DNA of 64,000 nt from Chryseosolibacter sp964551035 (lineage in GTDB: Bacteria; Bacteroidota; Bacteroidia; Cytophagales; Cyclobacteriaceae), in assembly GCA_964551035.1 (NCBI GenBank), contig CAZKBK010000005.1, positions 107,347 to 171,346 on the forward strand, in the 5' to 3' direction. The notes under the pieces were generated by a model. The model was given only the letters and a program-made list of their open reading frames with translations, was not told the DNA's origin and ran no database searches. Made by a program: the position numbers and the translations under genes. Numbering within the stretch: position 1 is the stretch's first letter; each line of letters starts with the position of its first letter. Shown here piece by piece: positions 34,980-44,036 of this stretch.

Positions 34980-35444
34980 ATGGAAAGAAAGATGGTTTCA
35001 GCGGGGGCTCCCCTTAACGTATTACTGATTGGAAACAATCCGATTGAGCTGAGCGGCACGCTCGAAAAGATCCGCCAGATCCGGGGGCGAAAAGTGATGA
35101 CCGAAATCGCGTTCGATCTTAGAAGCGTGCTTGAGCGGCTTGTGAATTTCAGCCCGAACTATATCGTCATCGACGACAACATCGGGCGGGGGGAACTCGC
35201 CCAAACACTGGAGATACTCAATCACCGACGGAAGACCCGCAACATACCCATCACCATCATCAAGAACTCCAACTATCAGGAGGCTATGCCATCGCGGGGC
35301 GTACTGGATTTTCTTTTAAAACAGAATTTTTCCGCCGACGCGCTTTACCGCACGATTTGCAACTCGTTAAAAATCAAAAGAACGCAGCATCTTTTGTCCG
35401 GCATTTACCGGGCGCGGAAACGCAACCACCGGCTTGCGTTCTGA
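34980..35444 (+). CDS. degenerate receiver-domain protein
   Basis: A 154-residue single-domain protein that reads like a CheY-type receiver. The phosphoacceptor position is kept (Asp65 or Asp66 in NYIVIDDNIGR) and the conserved Lys is Lys114 in DFLLKQNFSADAL. The acidic pair that normally ends strand 1 is replaced by Gly-Asn-Asn in VLLIGNNPIEL, so Mg2+ binding and ordinary phosphorylation are doubtful. A basic C-terminal tail (KRTQHLLSGIYRARKRNHR) follows. There is no kinase next to it. It may be an atypical, phosphorylation-independent regulator. Confidence 0.7.
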   Translation: MERKMVSAGAPLNVLLIGNNPIELSGTLEKIRQIRGRKVMTEIAFDLRSVLERLVNFSPNYIVIDDNIGRGELAQTLEILNHRRKTRNIPITIIKNSNYQEAMPSRGVLDFLLKQNFSADALYRTICNSLKIKRTQHLLSGIYRARKRNHRLAF

Positions 35445-36680
35445 TTAAATCTGGTCTTCAAGCCTGAAATCCGTACGCAGACGCTCGCCATTGCGCTCCA
35501 GCGTCAGCGATATCCGTTTGCCCGGACGGTGATTAAAGATGGCATTGAGAAAATTCAAGCTGACCATCGAACTGGAAATGCCATTTACGGAAAGAATGAG
35601 ATCGCCCTCGAGCACGCCTGCCTTGTATGCCGCGGACTCGTTGCGCACGGATGTAACTTCAAATACATCCAGGCTTACGCCTTTCGCCTTGATGGTGATA
35701 CCGCTCAGGTTGTAATGGAATGGTTTCTTGAAGGCACTGTTTTTCTTAATGTACATTTCCTCTTTTGGAAAATTAAAAATAACAGTGAACCGGCTTAAGG
35801 TTTCACCGCCGATAGAACCATTGCGGTCAGTCGACGTCAGCTTGAGGCTATCGAAATAGCTGTTGGGGTCGGGGAAGCTGGCGATGGCGTTTTCGAGCCG
35901 GTACTCCCCAAGGTGGATCGCTTTGACGCGGCCAATCTTGCCGGTGATTTCCCCACCCAAACCCCTTCCGATCACGCTGCTTACATAATGATCGGGAACA
36001 TCGATGCGGGGATCGGTTTCCGGATCCAGCAGAAGGCCGTGACTCGCACCTGAATCGACCAATAACTTTGCGGTAAACTGCGTGCCGTCGGCCAACACCA
36101 CCGGCGTGGTTACGTAAGGCTTCGTGTCTTCGATCCGAATTGGGATTGTCTGATACCTGCGCCTTTTTCTGAACCTGCTTGGATGCATCAGCGTCAGCAT
36201 CCTTCGGGTATAGTCGATCTTGACAATGAACCGGCTAAATAGTTCGTACCCGATAATTCCATGCACATCGGTGCCGAGATAATTTCGAAGTTCGAGGTAA
36301 TCATCTTCGAGCACCAGCAACGCATGCCCCCTGCCAACCACACCGGGGAGTTCGAGTGAAACGTTGTTGGTCACGTAGGCATCGACGAGTTTTTCTCCGC
36401 CTGGTCCGGAAATGGTGTACTTTCTCGAGTATTTGAGATTGAGAATATCGCTGAAAGACTTTTGCGTCAGGATGGCTGTCCTTACACCGGTGTCGATAAT
36501 AAACTTAAGCGGAAGGGTATTGTTGAGAATTACCGGGACAACCACAAGGTTGTTGTGTATCTCGATGGGTATCTGGACCTTGGTTTGCCCGTCAGCCAGC
36601 GAAAAGCCCAGGGTCTGGGCACTGCCATTGAAAGCAAGGCAAAGAAAAAACAGAATAGCGCATCTGACGAATAGCAACAT
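35445..36680 (-). CDS. retropepsin-like aspartic protease with C-terminal PDZ domain
   Basis: A 411-residue exported protein (signal peptide MLLFVRCAILFFLCLAFNGSA). Two retropepsin-type catalytic motifs are present in one chain: Asp63-Thr-Gly in FIIDTGVRTAIL and Asp209-Ser-Gly in LLVDSGASHGLLL, so the two halves could form one active site. A PDZ domain follows (about 325-400: SAAYKAGVLEGDLILSVNG). Such proteases with PDZ domains are common in Bacteroidota, and a periplasmic processing role is inferred. The gene ends 1 bp after the convergent receiver-like gene. Confidence 0.85.
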   Translation of the reverse strand: MLLFVRCAILFFLCLAFNGSAQTLGFSLADGQTKVQIPIEIHNNLVVVPVILNNTLPLKFIIDTGVRTAILTQKSFSDILNLKYSRKYTISGPGGEKLVDAYVTNNVSLELPGVVGRGHALLVLEDDYLELRNYLGTDVHGIIGYELFSRFIVKIDYTRRMLTLMHPSRFRKRRRYQTIPIRIEDTKPYVTTPVVLADGTQFTAKLLVDSGASHGLLLDPETDPRIDVPDHYVSSVIGRGLGGEITGKIGRVKAIHLGEYRLENAIASFPDPNSYFDSLKLTSTDRNGSIGGETLSRFTVIFNFPKEEMYIKKNSAFKKPFHYNLSGITIKAKGVSLDVFEVTSVRNESAAYKAGVLEGDLILSVNGISSSMVSLNFLNAIFNHRPGKRISLTLERNGERLRTDFRLEDQI

Positions 36681-36729
36681 TGACGGCTCGAGTCTCCTTC
36701 AATATAAAACAATTTCGACAGACTGTGCA

Positions 36730-37272
36730 TTAACCCACTTTGCGGGATAGCAAAGAAATCGCCTCCACGGGCGTTGGTGCGACGTTCATTACGTCGGCAT
36801 ACGATGGGTGCAGGAAGCCCTCCTCACACATCTTTCGCATTTGAAGCAACAGGGGATCAAAGAATTGCCTGGTATTAATGACGGCAACCGGCTGGGTGAC
36901 GAGTTGCAGTTGACGCCAGGTGAGAATCTCCGCCAACTCTTCGAGGGTCCCCCAGCCGCCGGGCAGCGCCAGGAACGCGTCCGCCAATGCGGCCATACGC
37001 TGTTTTCGTTCGTGCATACTTTGGACGACCTCCAGTTGGGTTATACCGCGATGGCCGACCTCCCGCTGCAAAAGAAATTCAGGAATTACGCCGATGACTT
37101 CGCCGCCCGCCCGCATCACTTCGTCAGCGAGGATGCCCATCAGTCCAACGTTGCCGCCGCCATACACTAATGAAATGGAATTCCGGGCCATGAGCAGACC
37201 CAACTCCCGGGCGACACCTGCATACGCTTCATTCCGCCCTGAGGAAGAGCCGCAGAAAACGCATATGCGCAT
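36730..37272 (-). CDS. LOG family (TIGR00730) nucleotide phosphoribohydrolase
   Basis: A 180-residue protein with the LOG signature PGGWGTLEE (104-112, with catalytic Glu111) and the nucleotide-binding VYGGGNVGLMGILAD. Family members release bases from nucleoside 5'-monophosphates, including cytokinin precursors; many bacterial members act on AMP or CMP. In this organism the substrate is unknown. A 38-codon membrane ORF lies 18 bp upstream on the same strand and is likely cotranscribed. Confidence 0.9.
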   Translation of the reverse strand: MRICVFCGSSSGRNEAYAGVARELGLLMARNSISLVYGGGNVGLMGILADEVMRAGGEVIGVIPEFLLQREVGHRGITQLEVVQSMHERKQRMAALADAFLALPGGWGTLEELAEILTWRQLQLVTQPVAVINTRQFFDPLLLQMRKMCEEGFLHPSYADVMNVAPTPVEAISLLSRKVG

Positions 37273-37290
37273 TTTGATCGCCCCCGGGGC

Positions 37291-37407
37291 TTAGAACTTG
37301 TTATCGTGCTTATTCTTGCTCAACATCTTGTTGGGAAAGATCCACGGCGAAATGATCGCAAGGAGAAACAGGGAAATAACTACAAAAAATGGCCACCAGT
37401 CTTGCAT
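37291..37407 (-). CDS. 38-residue single-span membrane protein (predicted)
   Basis: A short ORF begins at ATG 37405-37407: MQDWWPFFVVISLFLLAIIS is its hydrophobic half, followed by PWIFPNKMLSKNKHDNKF. The sequence shows one membrane helix and a basic cytoplasmic tail, an arrangement consistent with a real microprotein. It is 18 bp upstream of the LOG gene on the same strand. I do not recognise a family. Coding status rests on the composition and location only. Confidence 0.55.
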   Translation of the reverse strand: MQDWWPFFVVISLFLLAIISPWIFPNKMLSKNKHDNKF

Positions 37408-37523
37408 AACTTAATCGCTTTAAGGCCGTAAAAATAAGGGATTCGGTCGATAATCATTGAAACGATCGAAATTTGTTTTAAGTTAAACCCGCTGACAAGC
37501 AACGACTTGAAAACCGACCGCCA

Positions 37524-38078
37524 ATGAAGAAGTTCCTGATTTTTGTCGCCATCGGCGTTGTTGTGATTGTCACTTTGCTGACGGTCATCAGTCACATACA
37601 GCGCTCGCAGGAAAAATCCAAAAGCCCCGAGGAGGAGGTGGTCTTTAACGCCGACAATCTCCGTGTCGAAGTTTTTTATAATCGGCCGTATAAGAAGGGT
37701 CGCAAGATTTTCGGCGGCCTCGTGCCTTTTGATACCGTCTGGAGAACCGGGGCAAACGAAGCAACGACTTTCGAGACCAATCTCGATCTCACCATAGAAG
37801 GCAAACGACTGCCTGCAGGCAAGTATTCGCTGTGGACCATTCCCCGGCCTGATCTGTGGACCGTGATCTTCAATTCGGAATACGGTCAATGGGGAATCAA
37901 CTCAAAAGGGGAACCCAACCGGGATCCTGCACGGGACGCTTTGTTGGTCAACGTTCCGGCTGTGCATCAGGACGAAGTATTTGAACAATTCACCATCGCC
38001 TTTGAGCAGACAGGACAAGACGCGGAAATGGTGTTGATGTGGGATCAGACCCTCGTGGCCGTTCCTTTTTCTTACTAG
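37524..38078 (+). CDS. DUF2911 domain membrane-anchored protein
   Basis: A 184-residue protein with an N-terminal anchor helix (about 4-26: FLIFVAIGVVVIVTLLTVISH) and a DUF2911 domain marked by LRVEVFYNRPYKKGRKIFGGLVPFDTVWRTGANEATTFET (key parts YNRPYKKGR and VWRTGANEAT) and LPAGKYSLWTIP. The domain is frequent in Bacteroidota, is exported, and has no assigned function. The 3' end overlaps the convergent PD40 protein gene by 4 bp. Transcribed alone. Confidence 0.88.
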   Translation: MKKFLIFVAIGVVVIVTLLTVISHIQRSQEKSKSPEEEVVFNADNLRVEVFYNRPYKKGRKIFGGLVPFDTVWRTGANEATTFETNLDLTIEGKRLPAGKYSLWTIPRPDLWTVIFNSEYGQWGINSKGEPNRDPARDALLVNVPAVHQDEVFEQFTIAFEQTGQDAEMVLMWDQTLVAVPFSY

Positions 38079-39670
38079 TCGGCTTCTTTTCTGCGTACCT
38101 GCGCCCTGATGGTCACCTTCTTTTCGCCAGGGATGGTAGCCGGTATGGCGTTCGCAAAAAATGTAAGGCGATCCTGGTCAATGCCCTGCCCGGCGAGCCA
38201 GATCGCAATGGCTTCGGCCTGTTCCCAGGTGCGGTCGTTGTGCCAGGTTGTACTCACGATCACCGTATCCTTTTGAAAAAGTTGTCCCAACGAATCGATT
38301 TCATCGTAAATGTACACGGTGGAATCAACGCGGACTTCGGTCAGGTCGGGGTCGGATCGAATCGAATCCTGGCGGTAGCCATCCATAAGTACCTGCACCT
38401 CCAGCGTAAGGTCCGCATTTGCGTTGATCATTCGCATAAATCGTTTCCATTCCGACGGCGAACCTTCATAAACGACATCAGACGAAAAGGGCGCGAACGA
38501 GAACATCGTGAGATCCAGCACATCGCCCTCTTCCAGGGGTTTAATCGTAGCCGCCAGGCGCTGAACTTGCGGAATGTCGCCGGTGCTGAGATCGATGGTT
38601 TGCAGATGAAACGTGTGCCGGTCATTTTCGGGATCAACGGCCACCTCATAAATGCCGCCCTCCCTGAGGTAAACAAAAAATGAACCATCGCCTTCAGGCC
38701 GTCCGCTATAATATCGGTCACCGGATTTCGTGTCGATCACTGAAATATAGGCGCGGGCCGGATTGCCGTCAGCATCCTTCACGGTGCCAGTCAATTTCGT
38801 CATGCCTTTGGGGCGCAGATGATCAGGGAACAAATACTCGACGATTTCATTGCGGCGCTCGCCCATGGCGTCGCGCACGAGGTAGCGACCGATAGCCGTC
38901 GCGGTGACATATTGATCATTGCCTTCTGTATTCGCAAAGTCCAGCGGCACAGGATCACTCCATGCCCCATTCAAAAACTGCGTCATGTACAGGTCCATCC
39001 CGCCCTTTCCTCCGGGCACCTTGTCAGAAGAAAAAATCAACGTTTGCCCATCAGGCATGATGCGGGGCGTCTGCGCGTTGCCGTTGTTGATGTGTTCGGG
39101 TAATTCCTCCGCCTCACCCCACGTTCCGTTTGATCGCCTGGAGATCTTCAGGATCTTGCAGTTCGATGCCTGCTTCTGGTTCATGCTTTCACATCGCATG
39201 AAATACAGGGTGGTGCCGTCGGGGGTCACCGATACGCAAGCATCATGCACTTTCGAATTCAGCGGCATACCCGGATTGGTTGGCGCAGACCAACCGCTCC
39301 CTTGCCATTCCGCCATCCAGATATCAAAACCGCCGACGCCGGGGCTTTTCAATGTAGAATAGAAAAGCGTCTTGCCTTCCCGGTCGAGAGAAAAACCATA
39401 AAGAAAATTCAGGCGGCTGTAGATCGCTGCTGGAAATGTACGCGGCTCGTTCCAGTCACCGCGATTGCGAAAGCTGTAGAACGGCGTCAGCACGCGATCT
39501 TCCGCATTGTCCGAAACAAATACGATCGCATTGCCATCGGCACTCAAGTATGGCGCGTATACGTTCAGCGAAGGATGATTAATGCTGGTGGGCAGTTTGC
39601 GAACTTTCGCCTGCGCGAATACCGACGCAGCGGCAGTAATCAGGACGACAGCAAGCGCGACAGATTTCAT
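38075..39670 (-). CDS. exported PD40 beta-propeller protein with OmpA-like C-terminal region
   Basis: A 531-residue exported protein (MKSVALAVVLITAAASVFAQ). The first half is a PD40/WD40-like propeller with repeated blades: LSADGNAIVFVSDN, LDREGKTLFYSTL, VTPDGTTLYFMRCE, IMPDGQTLIFSSD. A carboxypeptidase-like beta domain follows (LTGTVKDADGNPARAYISVID). The last 100 residues (EVQVLMDGYRQDS ... AIAIWLAGQGIDQDRLTFFANAIP) resemble a diverged OmpA-type peptidoglycan-binding fold. This architecture is common in Cytophagales and is thought to sit at the outer membrane; ligand unknown. ATG 39668-39670 gives the clean signal peptide; ATG 39676 is an alternative. Confidence 0.82.
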   Translation of the reverse strand: MKSVALAVVLITAAASVFAQAKVRKLPTSINHPSLNVYAPYLSADGNAIVFVSDNAEDRVLTPFYSFRNRGDWNEPRTFPAAIYSRLNFLYGFSLDREGKTLFYSTLKSPGVGGFDIWMAEWQGSGWSAPTNPGMPLNSKVHDACVSVTPDGTTLYFMRCESMNQKQASNCKILKISRRSNGTWGEAEELPEHINNGNAQTPRIMPDGQTLIFSSDKVPGGKGGMDLYMTQFLNGAWSDPVPLDFANTEGNDQYVTATAIGRYLVRDAMGERRNEIVEYLFPDHLRPKGMTKLTGTVKDADGNPARAYISVIDTKSGDRYYSGRPEGDGSFFVYLREGGIYEVAVDPENDRHTFHLQTIDLSTGDIPQVQRLAATIKPLEEGDVLDLTMFSFAPFSSDVVYEGSPSEWKRFMRMINANADLTLEVQVLMDGYRQDSIRSDPDLTEVRVDSTVYIYDEIDSLGQLFQKDTVIVSTTWHNDRTWEQAEAIAIWLAGQGIDQDRLTFFANAIPATIPGEKKVTIRAQVRRKEAD

Positions 39671-39852
39671 GGTCATGTAGGGTTTCAATATTGCATACGA
39701 TTGCACGTGCACAGATCAAAAATAAACATAATAATTAGCAGCGGTGAAGCCGCATTCCACCAAATAAATCCGCCCTCTTTTGGGGTTTTAGATGGATGTT
39801 TGGCGGTGGATTTGTAATTTCGCTGCAAGAACAAATCCAGAAATCTTTTTTG

Positions 39853-40596
39853 ATGATTCAGGTCATTCCATCAATAGCCATCCGCAAGGGGAACGTTGTG
39901 AAAATGCGCAAGGGCGACCCTACTAGCGAGAAAGCTTATGATGAAAACCCGCTGGATCTCGCAAAACGCTTCGAAGACCACGGCATCGAAATCGTTCATC
40001 TTGTCGATCTGGACGGCGCTGAAAAGGGAAGTCCTGTGAACTGGCATGTGCTTGAAGCCATATCCGGTCACACCAACCTCAAGATCGATTTCACCGGAGG
40101 CATCTCCACGGACGGCGATGTCGCGAAAGCGTACGAATATGGCGCCGACTACATTACGGCCGCCAGCGTCGCCGTGACGGACCCCGAACTCTTTGCCTCC
40201 TGGATTGTATCCTACGGAAGGGAGAAAATGACCCTGGGCGCAGACGTCACCAACAAGGACACCAAGGAACTCCTCTTCCGGGGATGGCGTAAACGCGCAA
40301 ACCTTACGTTGTTTGAACACCTTGAATATTTTTATACCCGCGGCTTAAAGTATGTTAAGTCCACCGACGTTTCGCGCGACGGTGTACTGGAAGGGCCCGC
40401 ATTTGATTTTTACCAGGAGATCATCGACAAATTTCCTGAAATCCGCGTGCTTGCGAGTGGCGGCGTCCGCGGCATTGACGACATCAAGCGCCTGAACGAC
40501 ATGGGTATGTTTGCCGTAATCTTCGGCAAGGCATACTATGAAGGCGTGCTTGACCTGAAAGCGCTTGAGCAGTTCCTTGTGAAAAAGGAAATGTAG
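39853..40596 (+). CDS. HisA-family TIM barrel protein with lost catalytic Asp (orphan paralog)
   Basis: The 247 residues align over their full length with HisA, the histidine-pathway ProFAR isomerase: phosphate-binding loops at Gly82-Gly83 and Gly203-Gly204, the second catalytic Asp (Asp131 in LGADVTN) and Thr171 in STDVSRDG are present. The general acid-base Asp of strand 1 (PAID in HisA) is Ala9 here: PSIAIRKG, codon GCC. A single-base change from GAC would explain it. No other his gene is near, whereas bacterial hisA normally sits in a his operon. It may be a non-catalytic or repurposed paralog. ATG 39853 is chosen; upstream in-frame starts add a non-family extension. Confidence 0.85.
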   Translation: MIQVIPSIAIRKGNVVKMRKGDPTSEKAYDENPLDLAKRFEDHGIEIVHLVDLDGAEKGSPVNWHVLEAISGHTNLKIDFTGGISTDGDVAKAYEYGADYITAASVAVTDPELFASWIVSYGREKMTLGADVTNKDTKELLFRGWRKRANLTLFEHLEYFYTRGLKYVKSTDVSRDGVLEGPAFDFYQEIIDKFPEIRVLASGGVRGIDDIKRLNDMGMFAVIFGKAYYEGVLDLKALEQFLVKKEM

Positions 40597-40668
40597 GCGC
40601 TCCGCCCTGCCTTTCACTGAAAAGGCTTCCTGTGACCGGGCTCTGAAGACCCCTTACAACTGCGTGCA

Positions 40669-41088
40669 TCAATCGATGATATCCTGCAGTTTGTATTTCT
40701 GAATGATGTAGTAGAGGAAGTTAAAGGAGAGGATAGAATCATCCTCACCGCGAGCGGGAAGTTGCTTTTCAGCGGGAGGCTTGATTGGCGCCTCCGGTTT
40801 GGCTTCCGGTTCCTTATCGGCTTCAACCGGAGGAGTCCTGGTTACCGGAGCGGCAGCAACGGTATCGCGAGGCGTTGATGGTGTAACAGCGTGGGTGCTT
40901 GCGGGGGGGGTATAGCGATAGTCGCCCTCTCCCGGCGACGAAATGATGCGTTCACGTTCGTAGCGCTCCCGTTCGGGATCGGTCGTTTCGTATTCGGTTG
41001 GCGCACCTTCCTGTGAAAAGGCCACCTGTGGCAGCGTCATCAACACGATGCCGGAAACCGCCAGAAGGGTGATCAGATCTTTGCGCAT
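40669..41088 (-). CDS. exported proline/glutamate-rich protein of unknown function
   Basis: I do not recognise a family. The 139-residue protein has a signal peptide (LLAVSGIVLMTLPQVAFSQ), a low-complexity middle rich in Pro, Glu, Thr and Arg (about 27-112) and a compact C-terminus, SILSFNFLYYIIQKYKLQD, that looks like the only conserved part. The disordered linker and short amphipathic end suggest a tether or partner-binding peptide. It is convergent with the HisA-like gene and divergent from csaA. Confidence 0.7.
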   Translation of the reverse strand: MRKDLITLLAVSGIVLMTLPQVAFSQEGAPTEYETTDPERERYERERIISSPGEGDYRYTPPASTHAVTPSTPRDTVAAAPVTRTPPVEADKEPEAKPEAPIKPPAEKQLPARGEDDSILSFNFLYYIIQKYKLQDIID

Positions 41089-41256
41089 AAGAAGGGCTGA
41101 CTCGGGTTATGCCAACGATTGTTTGTATCTGGAAAAGTACAAAATAAACCTGGAAAAGCTAATTGAAAAACTTTTTTCTGCGGCCGACCGGCACCGCGAT
41201 ATAATCGACCGGTGAATTTTTGGGCTTTCTGTAGTTTTTTCAAGCTTTGTCGTCGA

Positions 41257-41586
41257 ATGATCTCCTGGAATGACTTTGAGAAAATCGATATCCGGGTTGG
41301 AACCGTAATTCGGGCCGAACCATTCCCGGAAGCCCGGAAGCCCGCCCTGAAGCTTTGGATCGACCTCGGCGACATGGGAATCAAGCGTTCCAGCGCGCAA
41401 ATTACGGGATGCTACGATACGACTTCGCTGATCGGAAAACAGGTGGTCTGCGTCGTCAATTTTCCCCCGCGCCAGATCGCGAATTTTGTTTCAGAAGTCC
41501 TCGTGACGGGATTTGATAACGCTGCAGGTAACGTGATCCTCTGCACGGTCGACAGGCCGGTTCCCAACGGCTCAAGAATGTATTGA
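41257..41586 (+). CDS. csaA: tRNA-binding protein CsaA
   Basis: A 109-residue protein made of one EMAP/tRNA-binding OB fold: EKIDIRVGTVIRAEPFPEARKPALKLWIDLG (key words IDIRVGTV, KPALKL) and VVCVVNFPPRQIANFVSEVL. Members bind tRNA and have been described as chaperones in secretion. ATG 41257 matches the family N-terminus (MISWNDFEKIDIRVG); longer in-frame starts add a hydrophobic stretch not found in the family. The stop is 2 bp before the murF-alr start, so the two are cotranscribed. Confidence 0.92.
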   Translation: MISWNDFEKIDIRVGTVIRAEPFPEARKPALKLWIDLGDMGIKRSSAQITGCYDTTSLIGKQVVCVVNFPPRQIANFVSEVLVTGFDNAAGNVILCTVDRPVPNGSRMY

Positions 41587-41588
41587 CC

Positions 41589-44027
41589 ATGCCCATCTCC
41601 TTTTCGCAAATGCAGGCAGTAACGAACGGCAAACTCCGCGCCTTTGCGGGAGACAGTGCCGTGAGGGCGCTCATCACCGATAGTCGGAAATCAATTCCGG
41701 AAGGAGCGCTGTTCTTCGCGATCCGTGGTCCGCATCACGACGGCCATCGTTATGTGAAGGACCTTTACCAAAAGGGGGTTCGTCAATTCGTCGTTGAACG
41801 CGACCTGAAAGATTATGATGACATGGAAAACGTCAATATTCTGGTCGTGTCGTCGGCGCTCGATGCCCTGCAAGCGTTGGTTGCGCATCATCGCGAAGGG
41901 CTTGATATCCCAGTGGTCGGAATTACCGGTAGCAACGGAAAGACGATTGTAAAAGAATGGATATTTCAACTGCTTACCCCCGAGTACAAGATTGCGAAGA
42001 ATCCGGGCAGTTATAACTCGCAGCTCGGAGTCCCGTTGTCGGTGTGGCAACTGCAGGCGCACCACCAACTCGGCGTATTTGAGGCCGGGATTTCAAAACC
42101 CGGTGAGATGGAAAAGCTGGCAACGATCATTCGTCCGACCATCGGCATCTTCACCAACATCGGCCCTGCGCATGACGAAGGATTTCGGTCTCAACAGGAA
42201 AAGGCCGAGGAAAAACTGAAGTTGTTTACGGCGGCGCGCGTCGTAATCTATTGCAAAGATCACAAGGCCATCGACAGGGCTGTCGAAGCCGCGGGCATCC
42301 CATCGTTGAGCTGGGGCATTTCTTCAACCGCAGGGATTCAGATCCATAAAAAGGGTGACCATTATTCGGTGTCTTACAAGGGGATCTCATTCAGCATCGC
42401 CTTGCCCTTTACCGATCCCGCCTCCGTGGAAAACTGTTTTCATTGTGTCTGTCTGATGCTTTATCTCGACTACCGGGCGGAAGAAATCCAAAAACGGATA
42501 GAGACCCTGCAGTCCATTCCCATGCGCCTCGAATTGAAAGAAGGGATCAACCACAGTCAGGTCATCGACGATTCCTACAACAACGATCTCGCAGGCCTGA
42601 GAATAAGCCTTGATTTTCTTTCCGGGCAACATCAAAAGCGGACGAAACGGGTAATCCTTTCCGATATACTCGAGTCGGGACTTGAGGCCAGCGCGCTTGC
42701 CCAAGAGATCGCCACATTGATCTCGAAAAATGACGTTCAGCACTTTGTGGGAATAGGAAGCATACTTTCTGCGCACCGCGAAGCCTTTCCTTCCGGATCG
42801 TTGTTTTTTGAGACGACAGATGCGTTCGTGGAGACGTTCAATTGGGATTCAATCGACCAGGAAGTCATCCTGGTAAAGGGCGCCCGTGTTTTTGAATTCG
42901 AACGCATTATTTCACGCCTGCAGCGCAAGGTGCACGGGACGATGATGGAGGTCAACCTGGGAGCGCTCGTCAGCAATCTCAATTTCTTCAGGGACCGGCT
43001 AAGGCCGGAAACAAAAGTGATGGTGATGGTGAAGGCGTTTGCCTATGGGAGTGGCAGCGCCGAGATTGCCAACATTCTCCAATATCATAAAGTAGACTAC
43101 CTGGGTGTGGCTTACGCCGACGAAGGTGTCGACCTGCGCCGGAACAATATTTCCCTGCCGATCATGGTCATGAATCCGGCGGAGGAAACGTTTGGAACCC
43201 TTCTTCAGCACCGGCTTGAACCCGAGGTCTACAGCTTTGAACTCCTCGAAGCGCTCCTGACATTTCTCAGGGGGCGCTCCTGTACCATTCACCTGAAACT
43301 CGATACCGGCATGCACCGGCTCGGCTTTGAACCAGCCGACATCGATCTTCTTATTCAACGGGTTACTTCCCACGTTAACCTGAAAATCGGCTCGATCTTC
43401 AGCCACCTCGCGGGCGCCGACGAAAAGGAACACGACGCGTTTTCAAAGCATCAGGTGAGTCGCTTCCAGGAATCGGCTGAAAGGATCGCAAGCGCGATTG
43501 GCTACAGGCCACTGCTTCACGTGCTCAATTCTCCCGGCATTCTCAGGTTCCCTGCCTTTCAGATGGATATGGTGCGCCTGGGCATAGGGTTGTACGGCAT
43601 CGACCCCACGGAAAGCGAAGGGCATGCATTGAAGCCCGTGGTCACATTGAAAACGATCGTCTCGCAGGTCAGGAATATTCCAAAGGGTGAGACTGTCGGA
43701 TACGGGCGAAAGGCTCAGGCGCGGCATGCCATGAAAATCGCCACGATAGCCATTGGATATGCCGATGGATTCAGTCGCGCATTTGGAAATGGCAAAGGAC
43801 ATGTCTTGATTCACGGCAAGTTGTGTCCGGTAGTGGGAAACGTCTGCATGGACATGACCATGGTTGACGTGACGGACGTGGAGGCAAAGGCCGGAGATGA
43901 AGTGATCATCTTTGGTGGCGATCTCCCTATCCGCGATGTTGCCCGGGCCGTTGACACGATCCCCTATGAAATTCTTACCAACACGAGTGAACGGGTCAAA
44001 CGCGTTTTTGTCGCGGAAAGTCTCTAA
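41589..44027 (+). CDS. murF-alr: bifunctional MurF ligase / alanine racemase
   Basis: An 812-residue fusion of two peptidoglycan enzymes. Residues 1 to about 445 are MurF, which adds D-Ala-D-Ala to UDP-MurNAc-tripeptide using ATP (GSNGKT at 114-119). From about 455 follows alanine racemase, which makes D-alanine: the PLP lysine is Lys482 in MVKAFAYGSGS and the second catalytic residue Tyr724 in IGYADGFSRAFG, with NVCMDMTMVDVT nearby. This fusion is a known trait of Bacteroidota. It could channel D-Ala supply into cell-wall synthesis. ATG 41589 is chosen over TTG 41583. The YeiH-type gene follows after 9 bp. Confidence 0.95.
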   Translation: MPISFSQMQAVTNGKLRAFAGDSAVRALITDSRKSIPEGALFFAIRGPHHDGHRYVKDLYQKGVRQFVVERDLKDYDDMENVNILVVSSALDALQALVAHHREGLDIPVVGITGSNGKTIVKEWIFQLLTPEYKIAKNPGSYNSQLGVPLSVWQLQAHHQLGVFEAGISKPGEMEKLATIIRPTIGIFTNIGPAHDEGFRSQQEKAEEKLKLFTAARVVIYCKDHKAIDRAVEAAGIPSLSWGISSTAGIQIHKKGDHYSVSYKGISFSIALPFTDPASVENCFHCVCLMLYLDYRAEEIQKRIETLQSIPMRLELKEGINHSQVIDDSYNNDLAGLRISLDFLSGQHQKRTKRVILSDILESGLEASALAQEIATLISKNDVQHFVGIGSILSAHREAFPSGSLFFETTDAFVETFNWDSIDQEVILVKGARVFEFERIISRLQRKVHGTMMEVNLGALVSNLNFFRDRLRPETKVMVMVKAFAYGSGSAEIANILQYHKVDYLGVAYADEGVDLRRNNISLPIMVMNPAEETFGTLLQHRLEPEVYSFELLEALLTFLRGRSCTIHLKLDTGMHRLGFEPADIDLLIQRVTSHVNLKIGSIFSHLAGADEKEHDAFSKHQVSRFQESAERIASAIGYRPLLHVLNSPGILRFPAFQMDMVRLGIGLYGIDPTESEGHALKPVVTLKTIVSQVRNIPKGETVGYGRKAQARHAMKIATIAIGYADGFSRAFGNGKGHVLIHGKLCPVVGNVCMDMTMVDVTDVEAKAGDEVIIFGGDLPIRDVARAVDTIPYEILTNTSERVKRVFVAESL

Positions 44028-44036
44028 TATTCGGAA

